Shown: positions 35,478 to 50,400, numbered from the stretch's first letter. The stretch is DNA of 64,000 bases from Ooceraea biroi (GCF_003672135.1 NC_039512.1:7224874-7288873); one strand, 5' to 3'. Numbers and translations are program-made. Notes: generated by a model not told the origin, from the letters alone.

Positions 35478-37723
35478 CAATTATGAGAACATAAAGCATA
35501 GTCTTTTTAATGATAAGCACGTAAACCTCTAACTTATTTTGTAATGCCTATCAGAAAAACTTCTGAAGATTCTGAAGATGAGCGTGCAATCTCGACGTAC
35601 ATAGCGTCCCTGAGACTGCGAAGATGATGTAACGAAGATGTATCGCAACAATTTCTGTATTCAATTTTGGTCCATTTTTAATCACGATTAAGTTTTAATT
35701 GTGTATCAACATTTGGACTGTCTTATGGAAAATTTTAAATGGTGATTTAAAACTAAATAATAATTTGCCATGTATTAAGAGTTTTGTCAAGAAATTTACG
35801 TTTAAGTGTGTATTCTAATTTTATTTGTAGTCGAATTTCGTCCGCTTTATCATTTCTGACATGTATCGCGTTCATATTTCGATATAGTTTTGATATAGTT
35901 TCGACTTTTAATTTTATAGTGACTCCGAGACGGCCAAAGCGTATTCGCCGTCTATATATGAAACATTATCTATTCGCTATCGGCAATCCGTATAATCCGT
36001 TGTCGTTTTATTAGTTTCCGACATTGATAATTCGAACATTGATTGTACATAAGATAGAGTGAGAAAAAAAGGAAAAAAGAACTTTAAAGAGAAGTAAATG
36101 AAATTTTGCGGAAAGTAGTTACTGCGATCTCTTCGGAGTATAATCCTTTGAAAATCCACAGCTTCATCGTACAATACACTAAGGTGCTTCCTTATTGTTA
36201 TGTTTGCGTTTTTCTCTTTTTATAGCGTAACTTAGAATTAATGTTATTACAACGTCATTGTCCGTATTTGCGTTACATCCTATTTTTTATCTTTTTCCGA
36301 GAATCTGTTAGTATATATAGTGTAAGGAAATGCGTCTGTTTCTCGCAGCTTGGAGGCAGATGTCGGGGATATTATCAGCAGTGTATCTAGAAAAATATAT
36401 TTTCCTTTTTCTTTTATTTTCCTCTGGCATTTTGTCGATATCAACTTTCCGTCGGAACGTTCCTGCTTGAGACCGAGACAGACGTAATCGTCAGATATAT
36501 TGTACACGAACGTGCCAGTACACATTGTATATCCTTCATTTCTTTCTTATTCCAGAATTTTTTCGGCTTCTAATCCCACCGCGCCGTTCATCTTTTTTGT
36601 AAATATCACGTACTCTATTTATCGACAGTCAAATGGACTTTTTTCTTCAGCTTATTTCCTTTGATACGTTATCTCTTCTTCCTTCTCGTTTCTTGTATAC
36701 ATACCGTCTTATTCTCTATTCTTCATTATGCTAGTTATTACTATTTACGTTCATCATTCTTTTTTATTATTAGCTTGTAAGCCATTAAACTTGCCAATAT
36801 AATATGACTTATAATAAATATGTTAGAAAGAAAATAATAGTAACTATTTGTGTTTTGTATGCTTATTTCATTTCCTTTTCCGTTCGCGTTATCCTTTTTT
36901 TTGCACATTAATATCACAGATATTTTTATTTTCCGCTTTCCCGAAAGATCGGCATGAGAAAGTGGTATACGAAATTTAGTTTACTTACATTTGATTCTTG
37001 CAAATGGACAGATTGTTTTAAGAATTAAATTGGTAATATCGGAATTTAATAAAAATAATTAATCTATTTTTTTGTTATTTATTAAGTTTAGTTTTCTACC
37101 ATCTTTCATCTTATTTTATATTTTGAAGGAATTATTTCAGTAAAGTGTTTATATTAACAATTAATTTCTTAATACACATATTATGTACGTCGAGATTCAT
37201 GTGTATGTGTATGTGACTCTTGTCAGTTATAATCAAGGATTTATACGGAACTATACAGAATCTAGACCAAAGTACAAAAGTTTATCTTGAATACAATTAT
37301 TATTATATATAAAGAGCAGCGGAAAAGAAAAATGTTTACACTCGAAGAATGTCTAATTTATAAGAAGTCTCCATAAACGCGTATTCGAGATTATTGAATT
37401 ATTCGATTTCTTCCAAGAAAGTAGAAGAAAAGAATAAAATTAAGTCGGACGTCATCAGGACTTATCGCGGAAACAGATTTCCAATTGGATCTGCTTTTCA
37501 CAGGTACTGATTTGCAGAGATACGATTAACTTAAGCGATTTCGGAGTAGATAATGAATGACGAACGCTGGCAATGTGTTTTCAGTGTCATTAGAAACTTA
37601 CCGATATCACGACGCGTAAAGTAAAAACGGTCGAAGGATAAATTGCTCGCTAATCGCCCTCGATGGATAGCGTGAAACTGGTGTATACTGTAAGATACAT
37701 GGTATTTAACAATAAGTGAAAGA

Positions 37724-37763
<40 letters not shown>

Positions 37764-39086
37764 TATATCCTAAACTATAAATATATATAACGTTATTTAT
37801 ATATATATATACATTGTTAATCGCGTCCAATATGTTGGATTAATTGCGTTTTAACCAACATAAAAATAAAAGACGAAAATGGCGCGTGCAAAATTGATAT
37901 TTAACAATATATTATCCTGTTGGACTGTTCATTAATAATTTTCAACTATAACAATAAACTGATACACATTATCGGAAATATTAATATTTAAAATAAAATT
38001 ACAGAGTAAAGAATTAGGTGTGATGTTTAAGAAGAGTTTTAGTAAAGAATAATTTTATATTTTCTTAGGTTAATTCTTCGATTAATGAAAATCACGTCAG
38101 AGTAGTCGACAAATGATTTCTAGTATGAATTTATTGTTGTGACGAAAATGATACTTCGGATATTTGAACATCCGTCGCGATATACCGTGAGAGAAAAGTT
38201 CAGCTTTAATACGGATGCGCGCGACGTTTCCATCGATTCGGCGTCGTGAATTTTATGTACAGAGGGAGCAAGCATTTCCTTGATGGCAACGAATCATTCT
38301 GAATTGCTATCGAATGTCAGCAAATAAAGTCTCGTAAAAATGACACACAGCAATTTTTTATTTCGAATACTAATAAATAATTGCTTTTTTGTAACAAATT
38401 CTATTACGGTTAACAAATATTTGTTCAATATTGCACTTTTGCACGCCGCCATTCTCGCAATCGTTTTCCAAGAAATTTTCCAAGATTTAGGAGCTCGTGT
38501 TTTACGTTGCTCGGTGCCTTCTTGCGGCCTGTTTGTACGCAAACTGCACCATATATTCGTCCAAACACTTTACTTGCCGATAAAAACTCCATTTGCGATA
38601 GATCATACGTGAAATCCATATTTAATCTTTATGAATATTGAAAAACATATTTTTGGTTTTTACTCAAGATAGTTTTTACTGTTTTTTTAAGTTTAATTTT
38701 TTACCATTAAAGTTTATCTTTAATTGCATTTTTGAATATGCATTGTAAACAAATTTTAATATTGATTGAAAACACAATTTGTAATACAGATTTTAAAATA
38801 TTAATATGAGAGTATACTTTTTATGTTGCTAGCATTATTATTCAACAGTCACCTTAACTTTTCTTGCCATCTTCTTACTATCAATACATATTCTTAGATA
38901 CTATCATTACAATAAACATGATAATTTATAACATTTTTATTAGCTGCAAATTTTGCAATGTTCCATGCAAATATATCAAGTTGTAATAAATTTAAAATTT
39001 AAGTTCTCTTAGATTATAGTATCTTAATAGAAATAATTTGGAAATTTGATATTTTAAAAATAAATATGAAAAGAACTGTTACAAAT
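35478..39086. other. AT-rich intergenic sequence
   Basis: No gene is supported. A TA microsatellite is at 37729-37758. An open frame at 38340-38612 has no recognised homology. Confidence 0.55.
37729..37758. repeat. (TA)n microsatellite
   Basis: A pure TA run of 30 bases lies in a wider ATATAT-rich stretch. Confidence 0.95.
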
Positions 39087-39476
39087 AAAGGAGTATGGAA
39101 AATTGTAAAAATTTTGTGGTACAAAACCCATCGTTATGAAACTTGACACAAACTTAGTATGAGGTAAAATATAAAGAAATCTAACTAAAATCGACCGGCT
39201 AAATGAGTGGACAAAGTCGACAAAGCTGCAGTATTTGTGAGGAGCCATTCACGAACAATGTTATTTTATTGCCAAAATTAGATTATATAAGTGGTAAATG
39301 GCACTGCCGCCACACGATTCATTGGACACATTTTCTGCTTTTTGACCAGGATCCACTCATTTAGCCGGTCGATTTTAGTTAGATTTCTTCATATTTTACC
39401 TCATACTAAGTTTGTGTCAAGTTTCATAACGATTGGTTTTGTACCACAAAATTTTTACAATTTTCCATACTCCTTT
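39087..39476. mobile_element. Foldback element: 125-bp nearly perfect inverted repeats around a 140-base spacer
   Basis: The left arm is 39087-39211 and the right arm 39352-39476. By eye they differ at only two positions in 125. The outer ends read aaaggagtatgg and its inverse, and the inner ends aaatgagtgga and its inverse. The near identity implies a recent origin. It may be a foldback or MITE-type element or a local inverted duplication. No clear target-site duplication is seen. Confidence 0.8.
39203..39364 (+). CDS. Small unidentified ORF inside the foldback element
   Basis: An ATG in the inner end of the left arm opens a 53-codon frame across the whole spacer to TAG in the right arm. 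It contains CSICEEPF near residue 9 and a later WHCRH, which looks zinc-knuckle-like but does not complete a known RING or C2H2 pattern. No function is recognised. It may be a fragment of the gene from which the element was copied, or chance. Confidence 0.2.
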   Translation: MSGQSRQSCSICEEPFTNNVILLPKLDYISGKWHCRHTIHWTHFLLFDQDPLI

Positions 39477-40361
39477 CAAATAAAACTAACAGAACGGCGT
39501 ATAAATAAGTATTTAAAAGAGCGGACGAACAAGGTACATCAGGCGATCACAGTTCCTATTTTGTCCCTTAACATACATTAATAAAGGGCACTGCGTATGT
39601 ACACACGGAAATAAATAAGCAAAGAAAGATATATAATTATATTTAAGTGTTAAGCATCGTCGAATATACAATAAATTTAGAATAGTGTATCACCTTGTAA
39701 ACGGAAATAGTATACGCTATGATAATATATATATACACGTGTAGTTTGTATGACATAAGGATGAGAGATTAAGTAACGAGAAGTAATTCAGTTTTTATAA
39801 CATTGTTTCTTATAGTCATCGTGCGTATGACTGGTATAATTTTGAGATTTATAATATGATAAGAATCACTTTGCTCCTGGGTTAATGCGTGCTTTTTAAA
39901 ATGTATTCTCTACAATCGTTATATCTTGCGCGTTCCTTCTCATGAATCTAAATTTGTCCTTTTTTGTTACTATTGTTATTTTTACGAGGTATATTGTATA
40001 CTTGATAGTATAGTATTTTAAGTAGATCTTTGTATATATATACGAATTATATTGTAGAAAAAAACATAATAATTAATAAAATTCATAGAACATAATATAA
40101 TGGCAAGTAATTATTATTTTCACAATACTAGTATAAGAGTAAATGCAACATGATTAAATAATTTAACACGTATTTTCAGCAATTTGTAAGTGCACACAGA
40201 TACACTTATCTTCTCTTTGTCTCTTTCATGTGCGCGAGAGTAATATACATGTATGGTGCACACTATCCTATGTCGTATTTTTTTTCTTTTGATCGTACGC
40301 TCTTTTTTTAATCGCTCATTCTATCCTTGTTTCATATTCTTGACATATTTGATTATACGTT

Positions 40362-40414
<53 letters not shown>

Positions 40415-41159
40415 GTTCCTCCGTTTGACTATGCGTCATGATACTCTTTTGTTCGCATTCATGTTCTGACTTTTTCTTCTCATTTCTTTGTAATAGGTTT
40501 TGTATTGTTGCACAATTCTATCGTGCTGTTTCATTAATGTCATATTGACAGAAATTGTGCAACAGTTCTGTACAACCAATAAAAAGAATTGTTTAAATAA
40601 AAACTTACTGATTTTGTCGGTAAAACAGACGACTTCCCTTTAATCACTAATTTCTGACAACATATGTGTCGATAAAATAGCACCGGTAGATAAAGTTAAA
40701 ATTAGTTAGTATTAGTGTACAATTTAATTCAGTGCTTTGTTTTTAAATTGAGTTTTTATTTTTGCTTTACTTTCTTTTTTTCGAGAGGAGATTCATCAGC
40801 CGCCCAATAGATCGAGAAAGATATTAGAAAAATTGTTACATATCTTTGTAGAACATCGCGCTATAGTTTATAAGTATATTCAGGCGATCTCTCTAGTACC
40901 ATACATCGGTATTAGTATTGGATGTTATAGGTACCTATATAACTTATGGAAGACAATTTTCTGACTGCTGATATACAAAGTAAATAGCAACAAACTTTTT
41001 ATTTTCTGTTAATAATATTTAAAAAAGCTTATGTAAAAAAGTTGTAAATACGTGAGCAAAACTCCTTCCCCTATACTCAGAAAATACATTTCACAAAATA
41101 TTAACGTATTCGAGATCAGATTACCGTTAATAATTCAAATAATTTTCAAATTAGACATC
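39477..41159. other. AT-rich intergenic sequence with a CT microsatellite
   Basis: No gene is supported. A CT run lies at 40365-40414. Confidence 0.55.
40365..40414 (+). repeat. (CT)n microsatellite
   Basis: A CT dinucleotide run of about 50 bases with one ttt interruption. Confidence 0.95.
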
Positions 41160-41339
41160 CCAGATAGCACAGAAAGTTAAAAACAAATTCACTTGTATGT
41201 CATAAATTCTGAGTTCATTTTTTAGATGCAAAAAGAATTCTTTTACGCTCCATAACAGTTTTTCTATTCTTTTTGCATCTGAAAATGAGCTCAGAATAGG
41301 TGACATGACAAATTTTTTTGAATTCTCTGTGCTATCTGG
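41160..41339. mobile_element. MITE-like element with about 75-80-bp imperfect terminal inverted repeats
   Basis: The left end begins CCAGATAGCACAGA and the right end is TCTGTGCTATCTGG. Inside, ttctgagttcatttt...agatgcaaaaagaat faces its imperfect inverse. The arms are less similar (small indels) than in the 39 kb foldback, so it is older. It has only about 25 bases of unpaired centre and no coding capacity. Confidence 0.75.
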
Positions 41340-44300
41340 AATGCGAAATCCTTCCCTTACAAAATCAAGGTAAAGAAGAAAAAATGGATTGACTGTCAAT
41401 GTCATGGCTGACTGGCAGCTACATAATTACCGATGACGACACATTTCCGCATTGAACAAAGATACCCCGATGCGTTCGTTGCGAGGGTATCTTCCTCAAT
41501 GAAAGCACGACGTTTTCTCGGAAAGCACATAAAGGAAATGACGGTACGTAATTACAACAGGGCGTAATCGGAAGTTTACGAAATTAGCTAGAGGGATCCC
41601 TTTCTTCTCTTATACACGCAACTAAAATCGCATCTCACTAGGAAATGACTCAAACGATTCGTGAGAAATAAATAGCTATATTTTTATCTTCTCTTTTCCA
41701 TTTCGTTTCGTGTCATTGTAATAATTTACTTCTTTCAAACATTTGCACATAATGATTATGCTATTTTCCGCGAGCTTTCTATAAAAACGCTCGCATCCCG
41801 TTCCGTGAAATTTCCGGTCGCCGTCTTTGTCCACAAATAACGTTAGCGGCGTGAGAGCGCCGGAAAAGAGCCATGCTCTGAAAGGCGCAGTTCGTGCGTA
41901 TCATAGCCGACGCATCCAACGTGCGTTAACAATGTGCGTAGCAATGATGCACAATAAGTATTCTGCAGTGAAAATCGAATGAGAGAAATTGATTAACGCA
42001 ATTATATAAATTCTGTGAAAATTTCTATAGTGTACAAATACTTTCTACACCCACTGTAGCAGATGGGCCTGTTAAGTTATTAACTTTACTGTTCGTGTGC
42101 GAGCGCGTGCACGCGTGGCGAAGCACCCGCCTTTCTGCGTGTCTGGGTTAATATACCAGGTGGCGGAAATAGATCGCTGGTGACGGAGGAAGACGATGAG
42201 TCATACCGGCGCCAATTCTTGCGGTTGCTTGACCGGAGGGTCGCGGTTTCAGTCATTTGGAAGAAATGAAAAAAAGGGAAGGCGGATGATTATTCACCGG
42301 CGAAGCTTTCAAGAATAATTACAGTGCGTCATATTAGGTGTAGCACGTCCCATTGTTCACAATGCGCATCATTATGCTGTCGCGTAATTTTAACGTAGGA
42401 ACAGTTAATAATTTCTCCTAAATTTTTTGCCGGTTATAAAGCGTTGATGGTGCAAAATATTGCAAATAATTAAAGTTTTTGTCATAAAGCAAGATAGAGG
42501 ACAATGTCAAACTTGGATCCGCGTTGTACGCGTGCCTAGTGTGTTAAATTATATCGCATCATGAGTAACTGTTTTCTTTTTCTAGCTTCACCGTACTGTG
42601 CACACAAATAGTGTCGATTAGCATGCGTGAACGGAAGCGAACTGTTTTGTCGAGAAAGGGTTGGTCTCCGGCATTCAATGCGATTGTCTCCACGAGGTCC
42701 AAATGTGGTAATCTAGCACATCGATTTGCTGTTTATTCACTCTGTCAGCTCATCTGTTGAATTAAAAATTAGTAGCTGCACGTTTATAGACGTGAAAGTG
42801 AAAAATGCATGGTTCAAAATACACTTTAAGGATTTTAAAAATACTAAATGTAAATGTTTCATCTTCCAATACAAAATCTAAAGTCTTGTAATTATCTCTG
42901 TAATATTTTATTAAAAATTAGTAAATTAAGAAATACAGAACGTAATATCAGAAGATTCAGGCAAAATAGTTTTTTATACAACCGAGATAACAAAATAACA
43001 AGTAAATGAATTGGCTGAAATCACTGCACGCTCAATTTCAAGAAGGTTAATAGAGACCTGACAATAACGAAACTCCATGATACATCCGCGTTGCATTATA
43101 ATCGTCTCGCGTCTACGTTCGCTAAATATGCTAGTTATATGTTCGCCAACGCTAGACGCGTATTTAGCACGGACGATCCTATTTATGCGTGAGACGGGAT
43201 AGTTATACGCACATGGCGACACATCACTAGTCATCTCTATTTCGACCAACGAACGGCGATGTTAGCGTGGGCCGTAGGGAACATCAAAGAGTTCATTCCT
43301 ATGTCGTGACTTATACGTGGTTGGAATCTCTGCGTTTGGAGATCGTAGAGCGAAAACAGATTTCGCCTGCAAAATTTTTAAACAAACTCGAAAGAAGAGG
43401 AATTGCTGTTTCCTGATTAAATCAAAGCAAGAATTACGCACCCTTTAAACATTTTTTCCTCTAAATATCTTTTGAAAATGTATGATATGTGAAATGTGAA
43501 TTAAAGAAGAATCATGAGCGATAAAGAAAAAATGTTTCATTGCCAGATGACAATCTCCCACAGAAACAATGACGATTTCTCTTTCCCTTTGAGACAATCC
43601 GATAATAATACCAGTATAATCTGGTTGAGTAGAATGCCTAATTAAAGATTGACTGCGAAATTTTCCGACCTATTTCTCTTCCATGTTATGGTCCTTTGGG
43701 ATTAATTCGATCGATTGTAAGAATTCGAGATCGGAATTTCTCTCATTACAATTCTCTTATATATAAATAGGATAATATATATCGTTGAATATGAAACATC
43801 AAAAGAAACAGGAAGCGATAAAGAAACAAAAAGCAATGTTTCATCTTGTCTCTTCTCCACGAAACTTACGTGTATTTGTAGTTCACGTATCATCCTATTC
43901 CGCACGAAAGTACAAAACGACCGAATGTATGCATTCTAGCTGAAATATTGTATGTTCGTTCGCATTTCGCTCAGAAAGCGTGCATTTGGTTGCTCCATTA
44001 CATGTTCATGCAACAGCGTACATGAGCGAGAAATGCTCTCATGCTTTTGGTAAAGAGGCAGGACTGGGACATTGCTTTCGTCTTTTTCTACCCTTTGTAT
44101 ACTTTAATAATAAAATATGCCGTCCATTTGTTGGCCACATCTAGGTATATCAACGATTTTGCACAAAATATTTTTTACAAGCAGCCTTTATTTATAAAAA
44201 CCACTCTGTTCATCAGAAATGAAAGCGAACATTATGAAAAGAGCTGTTTGCACGTAACGGGAATTATTCAAAATTCCACAGAGAATTTTTATTTATGTTC

Positions 44301-47300
44301 TGTAGGAAAACACGGATACATGATACAAAGGATCGAATGATGAAGATACTGGTTGCGACCCGGAAAAAGGATCGATTCGTGAAAAGAGGGCATGCAAGAT
44401 GGCGAGGGTGCACAGATGTTGGAAAAAGAATAGCCAGGTGTTGAAGCTGGGCACGCGTCGTATTTGTTAAAAATAGATTAAAAGGCGGCCCGACACTTCG
44501 ACTTGAATGGATGAATGGATCGTGAATGGATTATCTTGTTTGGTACGAAAGGTAAGAACGTAACATCGAATGCAAGATTATAGCGACAAAAAAAAGATAC
44601 GTAGGAAGCGAGTTTTCGAACGGCATTCTTATTTACTTAGGAAGAAACGTTGACTGAAAGAATCGGTGGTACCGTTGCTCGATCTTCGATAAAAAAAGGT
44701 ATTTCTGTTAAATGCATTTATTAAAGAAAATTGCGCCAGAGTTGTGCAAAAATTATACTCTGAGTCAAATATAAATATCTACGTACAATTATTAAACATA
44801 GAGATATTTTACCTATCATCTATTTTATACATGACATATAATTTCAGTGTTTAAGCAACTTTTCTTTTTTTATTCGTATTATATTATTATATTGAGGTTT
44901 CTAAAAAATAAGCAAATAATAAAAAATAAGCAATCGTTGTATTACTATTTTAGTTAGTTGAAAATTTAAACAGATATGTGAATTATGTACTATAATATTG
45001 ATGTTAATACCACGTATTACTTTTAAAAAAGCGTTGAATATATTATAAGAATGATATGCCCTTCGAGAAAATACACATTCGAATGTACAAGTTGAACTTA
45101 AAACCAGTATAATACAGTCAAACGGTGTTCCGTTGACTAATATCTCACCACAGAAACTATCTAATCTAATTGCCATTATTAGTAGATATTCAGCAAAGTG
45201 CATTTCTTAATGCTGTCACGTTTTACGTAAAGTTCACACGCGCACTTATTACTGAGAGTGTGATCGACGGTATTAAAATAATGATCCAGGTTAAAAGCCC
45301 AATTATGCGGTATTACATACGCCGTTCGATGAACTATGCAACAGATATTACACGACAACATCCGTCACGTGAGAGATGGTGAACGATTAACGGACATAGC
45401 ACTTTACGAATTATGCAAACTTGACCTTCTTCATGACTATAATTCCGATCGACGAACGTAACGTGAATCGACGTTTTCCGATGTTCCTGGCTGAATAATG
45501 ATTTGGCGTGATATAATAATAATTTCCCGGGTTATTTCGTGAGAATCTCGTGAGATCGACGCATTGCCCAGATTGTAAATAAAATTCACGGCCGACGTGG
45601 GAATCACGGTAGTTCACACAGTAGTCGAAGATCTTTCACGAAGGGAAGAGGATATCCTCTGTAATCATCGAAGAGCCGTGCGCAACTAATCCAAGATGCA
45701 AACACGGAAAGTGCAGCGAAAGTATTGCCGCGATAAAATTCCTGAATATATCGTCGACATTGAAGACACGAAGCCGATACCACTTTAAGTTTATAGGGAA
45801 ACACAGGACTTTAATGGGTGAAAAATACTGCGTGTACCTTCGACAACCTACAGTGCAGATGGGTAACAAAGCGCGAGTTTTATTTCCCGATGAAGACATA
45901 ACAAACGAGCGTAACGGTAGTGGACTTGATGCTTCCAAGCAGATCAAGATCGAACGTAACGCGATCGAGGAGGTAATACCGGATAATGAAACGGTACAGA
46001 GAGAACGCGCTTTTATAGGCCATCCTCGTGTCTCTTTATCAAGATTTATGATATATGATGCCACGCGACCGTCAAGCGTAAGAATCGCGCCAGTCACAGC
46101 CACGAAGGAGGCGTAATCGCGCGGCGATTTATTACAAATTATTCTGCCATCAGGTAGATGCCCCCGACGCTAATTATAAGATGGAGAAATTATCCGTGAG
46201 GCGGACATTTAACTGCGTATCCATGTATCGTAAGATGCGCACAAATGATCAGCATGATAATTGATCGTTTAATTTCTACGAAACATGTCCAAGAAGAAAC
46301 TACGGAAAATTTCACTGTGTTTTCCCTGTATTAATTAGGTTATGATCATAATTCATTTTTTTATTAATATTCTTAATCTTTTATTTTTTTTAATTTTATC
46401 TTTACGTAATCATTTTAAATTCATTGTTTTCTTAGTATTTGTATTATATTAAGTAAAAATATGTATTCTAATAGTAATTCGATAAATTAAAGTTTATCGA
46501 TAGGATTAAACGTAACAAAATCTATATAATCTCTTCGAACACATATAAAATTCGTTTTAAACATACTTTATGTATGTACTCATTTTCGCAAATATCTGCC
46601 AAAACACATCGCATGTCGTCGATATGTTCTCGTTGAAATATTAAAGTCGTATTCGTTGGTCGAATGCATCTGCGTCCCCGAAGGCTGTGGCAATTCGTGT
46701 AGCAATTCGGAAGATCCATGGATCGTGCAAACGCATCAATCTACGCGAGGGTTTTCAAGCCCGATGTTATGCTAACCGAGAGCGATAATTTCTCTTTAGT
46801 ATCGCTAAATCGGTCCGCGCATTTGGACATGTGCATACTTTGGATTGTCCAAAATATTTTGCACTTTGTAGATTATTTTAACAGATTCTTCTCTAAAGTG
46901 GATGCTTTTTGCACTACGTAAAGTTTAACCGTTACCGGTCGAGAAGAAAGAGGGGAAAAAATAAGAAAGTTTCACTCGATAATCACTTAATGAAATAAAA
47001 TGTTTATTTTAAACGCGCTACGACTGCAGTCCGAATCACAGATTTTGTTAGCCGGTCGCGAGTACTCTGCTCTTGAAGTGTCTCGCTCGATCGTTTCAAA
47101 TTCGTATTGGATAACGCCTATATAAAAATTCGCTATGATCAATACACAACACGGGTTTTTTTAGAAAAACAAGTTACTGAGCTACCGATCGGACTCTCTC
47201 GAAGTAAATATTTGTTCTCGATATTTCGAGATTTCAAGTTAATGGTCCTCTTGATCTCTAACAGTAAATCATACATGAAAAAACTTATTCTTAATTTATT

Positions 47301-50300
47301 AACTATATAATCTACCATTCTGAAATATCGAATTGAAAATTGTATTAGCAATCACTATATTTTTAAAATCTTATTATTTTTAATATTAGTTTTTGATAAA
47401 TATATATTAACATATTTAATGTACATTTAAAATTAAAATAACTATTATAATCACTCTTAATTTACATATAGAGAAAATAATGAATAGACAAAAACTACTT
47501 CGGTCCTTTTGATGCGGATTATGCACGCATACGCAACACATTTACAAGAGCGCGTTCGAGCGCGACTAAAACTGTGAAAAACGAATAATTGCCGGGTTGG
47601 ACCCACCGGATGATAAATGAAAGTGCGTGCTGCCTAGGGCGCGCGTTACTTTTTTCAATTTTTTTGTATGGACTGAGCAACATGCCGGCCCGATGCAAAT
47701 GTCCAACGAATTACGGTCCTTACCAAATTTTGAATAAAAACGCTAAGTTACAACTCACGATTATGCCAAGGCGTGTTTTGATTTATCTGTCGCCGTTATA
47801 GTTTATCGTGACCAGCTGCGCGCAGATAAGGTATGACTTGTAAGATTGATCGAAGGAGGTTCATACTAATGAAAACTGCGGATGCATAACATAATCACCG
47901 TTTCCATTATTTTCTTGTTTCTTCCATTTTATGCATTTTTATGTGATAGGTATCAAATTAATTAAAAAAGATATTTCTTTTTTTCTTTAGTCGTATAGAT
48001 GCATAAGTAAATACGTTTGGAACATGACATATTGCGTATGTATATTCTCGGTGATACATCTTAATTTCTCTCGTAATTAGTCTAATCTTCGACCTCTTCG
48101 ACGTCATCATTAATTCGATCTAAGCGAGAAAACCGGTGCAAGTTATTTCGCTTTCTCGACGTTTAAACGTTGCACATCACGTAGTTATTATACAGGTATT
48201 TGCTTCTTTTTCACCTTTTACTTTTGCCTATGCAGTTTGCAACCTATTATTTGTTCGAAATTATAGATGAGGATAAACAAAGAAAACAGAAATTATATCG
48301 TCTTGTGTTTTGCGATGAATCGGAACTGCATATGGAACTAATAAACTGAAAAGTGAAAAGATAGAAAATCTGATAGATGAAAAAAATGATCATTTGTTTA
48401 ATGATAAAACAAAAATAACTTGAAATATTTGATTTTTAAACAATGATTTAGATACATATAATTATGTTCAGCAAAAACTGTGGATTGTGTAAGATTACAG
48501 ATTTCTTATTTAACGGTTTATATTTGATCTCTCCTTATATCTTGGATTTCTGATGACTTCATCAGATCGCATTGAATCCTGAGAAACTTTATTTGGTAAC
48601 AAAATTTTGCTGAATTTCGTACATACAATTTAATAATTTAACTATTAGAAAATGTATTAAAAATATATTTAATCGGTTTTAACGTGAACATAAGGAAGCG
48701 TCGACGAATCTCTGAGAGATAATAAAAAATGTTACCACAATCAATGTCACGAATAATATATTTTTTGATATGATAATATTATATTAAGCAGTAAAACCTG
48801 ACGTACTGGATATGACATAAAAATAATAAGTTTCAACACCGAGATAGCTTGTCGACCGTGCAGCGAACTTTATTACTGCTCTTGTATCCAATTCATCTTT
48901 GTCGGTCGCGCAGGTGCAGGAAACTCTTTATTGCAGTAGGAAGCGAGACACAGTAAAAAAAATGGTACAAAAGGTGTATGTAGATAGTTAAGAGTCTCAT
49001 TCGACCGTTTTCCGACGAAAATTCATGAGTATATAACTATTTCACAGAAGACGCGGATTACAGATAATATTGCGAGCGCGACAGAAAAATATTAAGTTGT
49101 TGGATAATTTCGGTCATATAATATGACAGCGTTGAACATTTTTAACAACTGGAAAAATACGCGAGACGTGAAATTGCTTTTCGCATAAATCTCGCGAGTC
49201 CAGGGATTATTTTCTTGTCTGTCATATATTGATTTTTGCCAGCGAGATTGCGTCTACTTTCCGTCAGGACAGATTTATCAGTTCTGTCTATCGATATTTT
49301 TACATTCGTCTCTCTTCCATGTGTTTTCACGTTTTTCGCGTATTTATCTTTTGCACTTGCGTAATACACGAAAAACCATTAGTATAATTATATAATAATA
49401 TTAGTGTAATGATAGTATTAATGAGAATGTTATTCATTTACGCGAAAATATGATAATTATATAGAATTAATTATTAATATCATAACATGAATTTAAATAA
49501 GATGCATAATATAACTTATATGTTAATAATAATTTCTTTTAAAAATTTTTATTTGAATCCTAATAAAAAGCTTTTGCATAATCCTGGTTAAAATTATATT
49601 AGAGAATTTAATTAAAAAACTCGAATTAAAAGTTTTGTAATTTGCACTCTCTGGATCGAGGAAGCATTTGCGATCGTGGTACCTCGTACCATGTTACAGA
49701 CGCCATATTACCACGCTTAATCCCAGTGTGTGACCTCCACAGGCTCGATATGTGTTCCAAGAGCGATACACTTTAACATTAAGCTCAACCGTTCTCAAGC
49801 ACGGCGTTATACACGCGTACACGCATATGCGTCGATCAGTGGCGTAATGATCGCTTCTGCGGCCGCACGAAACATCGAAGGAGTGGCACGTGAATCATAC
49901 AGGGATCTCAGGGCTAATAATATTGGGAGATTAATGGGGCCATTCGTGGAACCCACGTTTTTTAGCTTGCTAATTCGTTAAGACTACTCTCAAGCTGCCG
50001 CACAAAATTTTTTCTCAAACCTTTTGCGTCTCCTCTGTACAAAGAATTTAATCAATTTTCAAATCTTGGAAATGTAATTATGTTCGCAGGTTTGTTAAAT
50101 AAATTTTATTATTCGACGATAATCGTGCGGCACGGGACATGGTTTCCGGCACTCTTTCGATCGAAGAATTCCTCGCGCCGACGCGACGTGCGCGAAAACG
50201 CGAAAACGCGACGCAACGTCGATCTTTCGGAAACCCGTAATGACGGATGGCAAAGGGCAATGGTCATGGGTATCGAACGGCCTCGTTCGATCGCGATCTC

Positions 50301-50397
50301 GCGCTCCGCGGTGATCCGCGGTGCTCTGCGACGTCCTCCCACGCGACTCGGCACTCGCGATCGGTGATCGGTGTGCGTGAGGCGCGGACGCGGAGCG
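41340..50397. other. Gene-poor intergenic sequence
   Basis: No gene is supported. Moderately CpG-rich patches occur at about 41760-41950, 42060-42260 and 45560-46110; the rest is AT-rich. The frame at 45760-46116 (118 codons) has no family signature and overlaps an equally long frame on the other strand. Confidence 0.5.
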
Positions 50398-50400
50398 TTT
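50110..50400. promoter_or_regulatory. CpG-rich island, function unknown
   Basis: Many CG dinucleotides stand out against AT-rich flanks. Several overlapping frames are open on both strands, as expected from stop-poor GC-rich sequence. It may be a regulatory island or unannotated 5' exon sequence. No protein family is recognised. Confidence 0.2.

Noticed and set aside
45636..46116. Overlapping frames of 155 codons (-) and 118 codons (+)
   Set aside because: Neither has a known domain, and both being open points to stop-poor composition rather than a gene.
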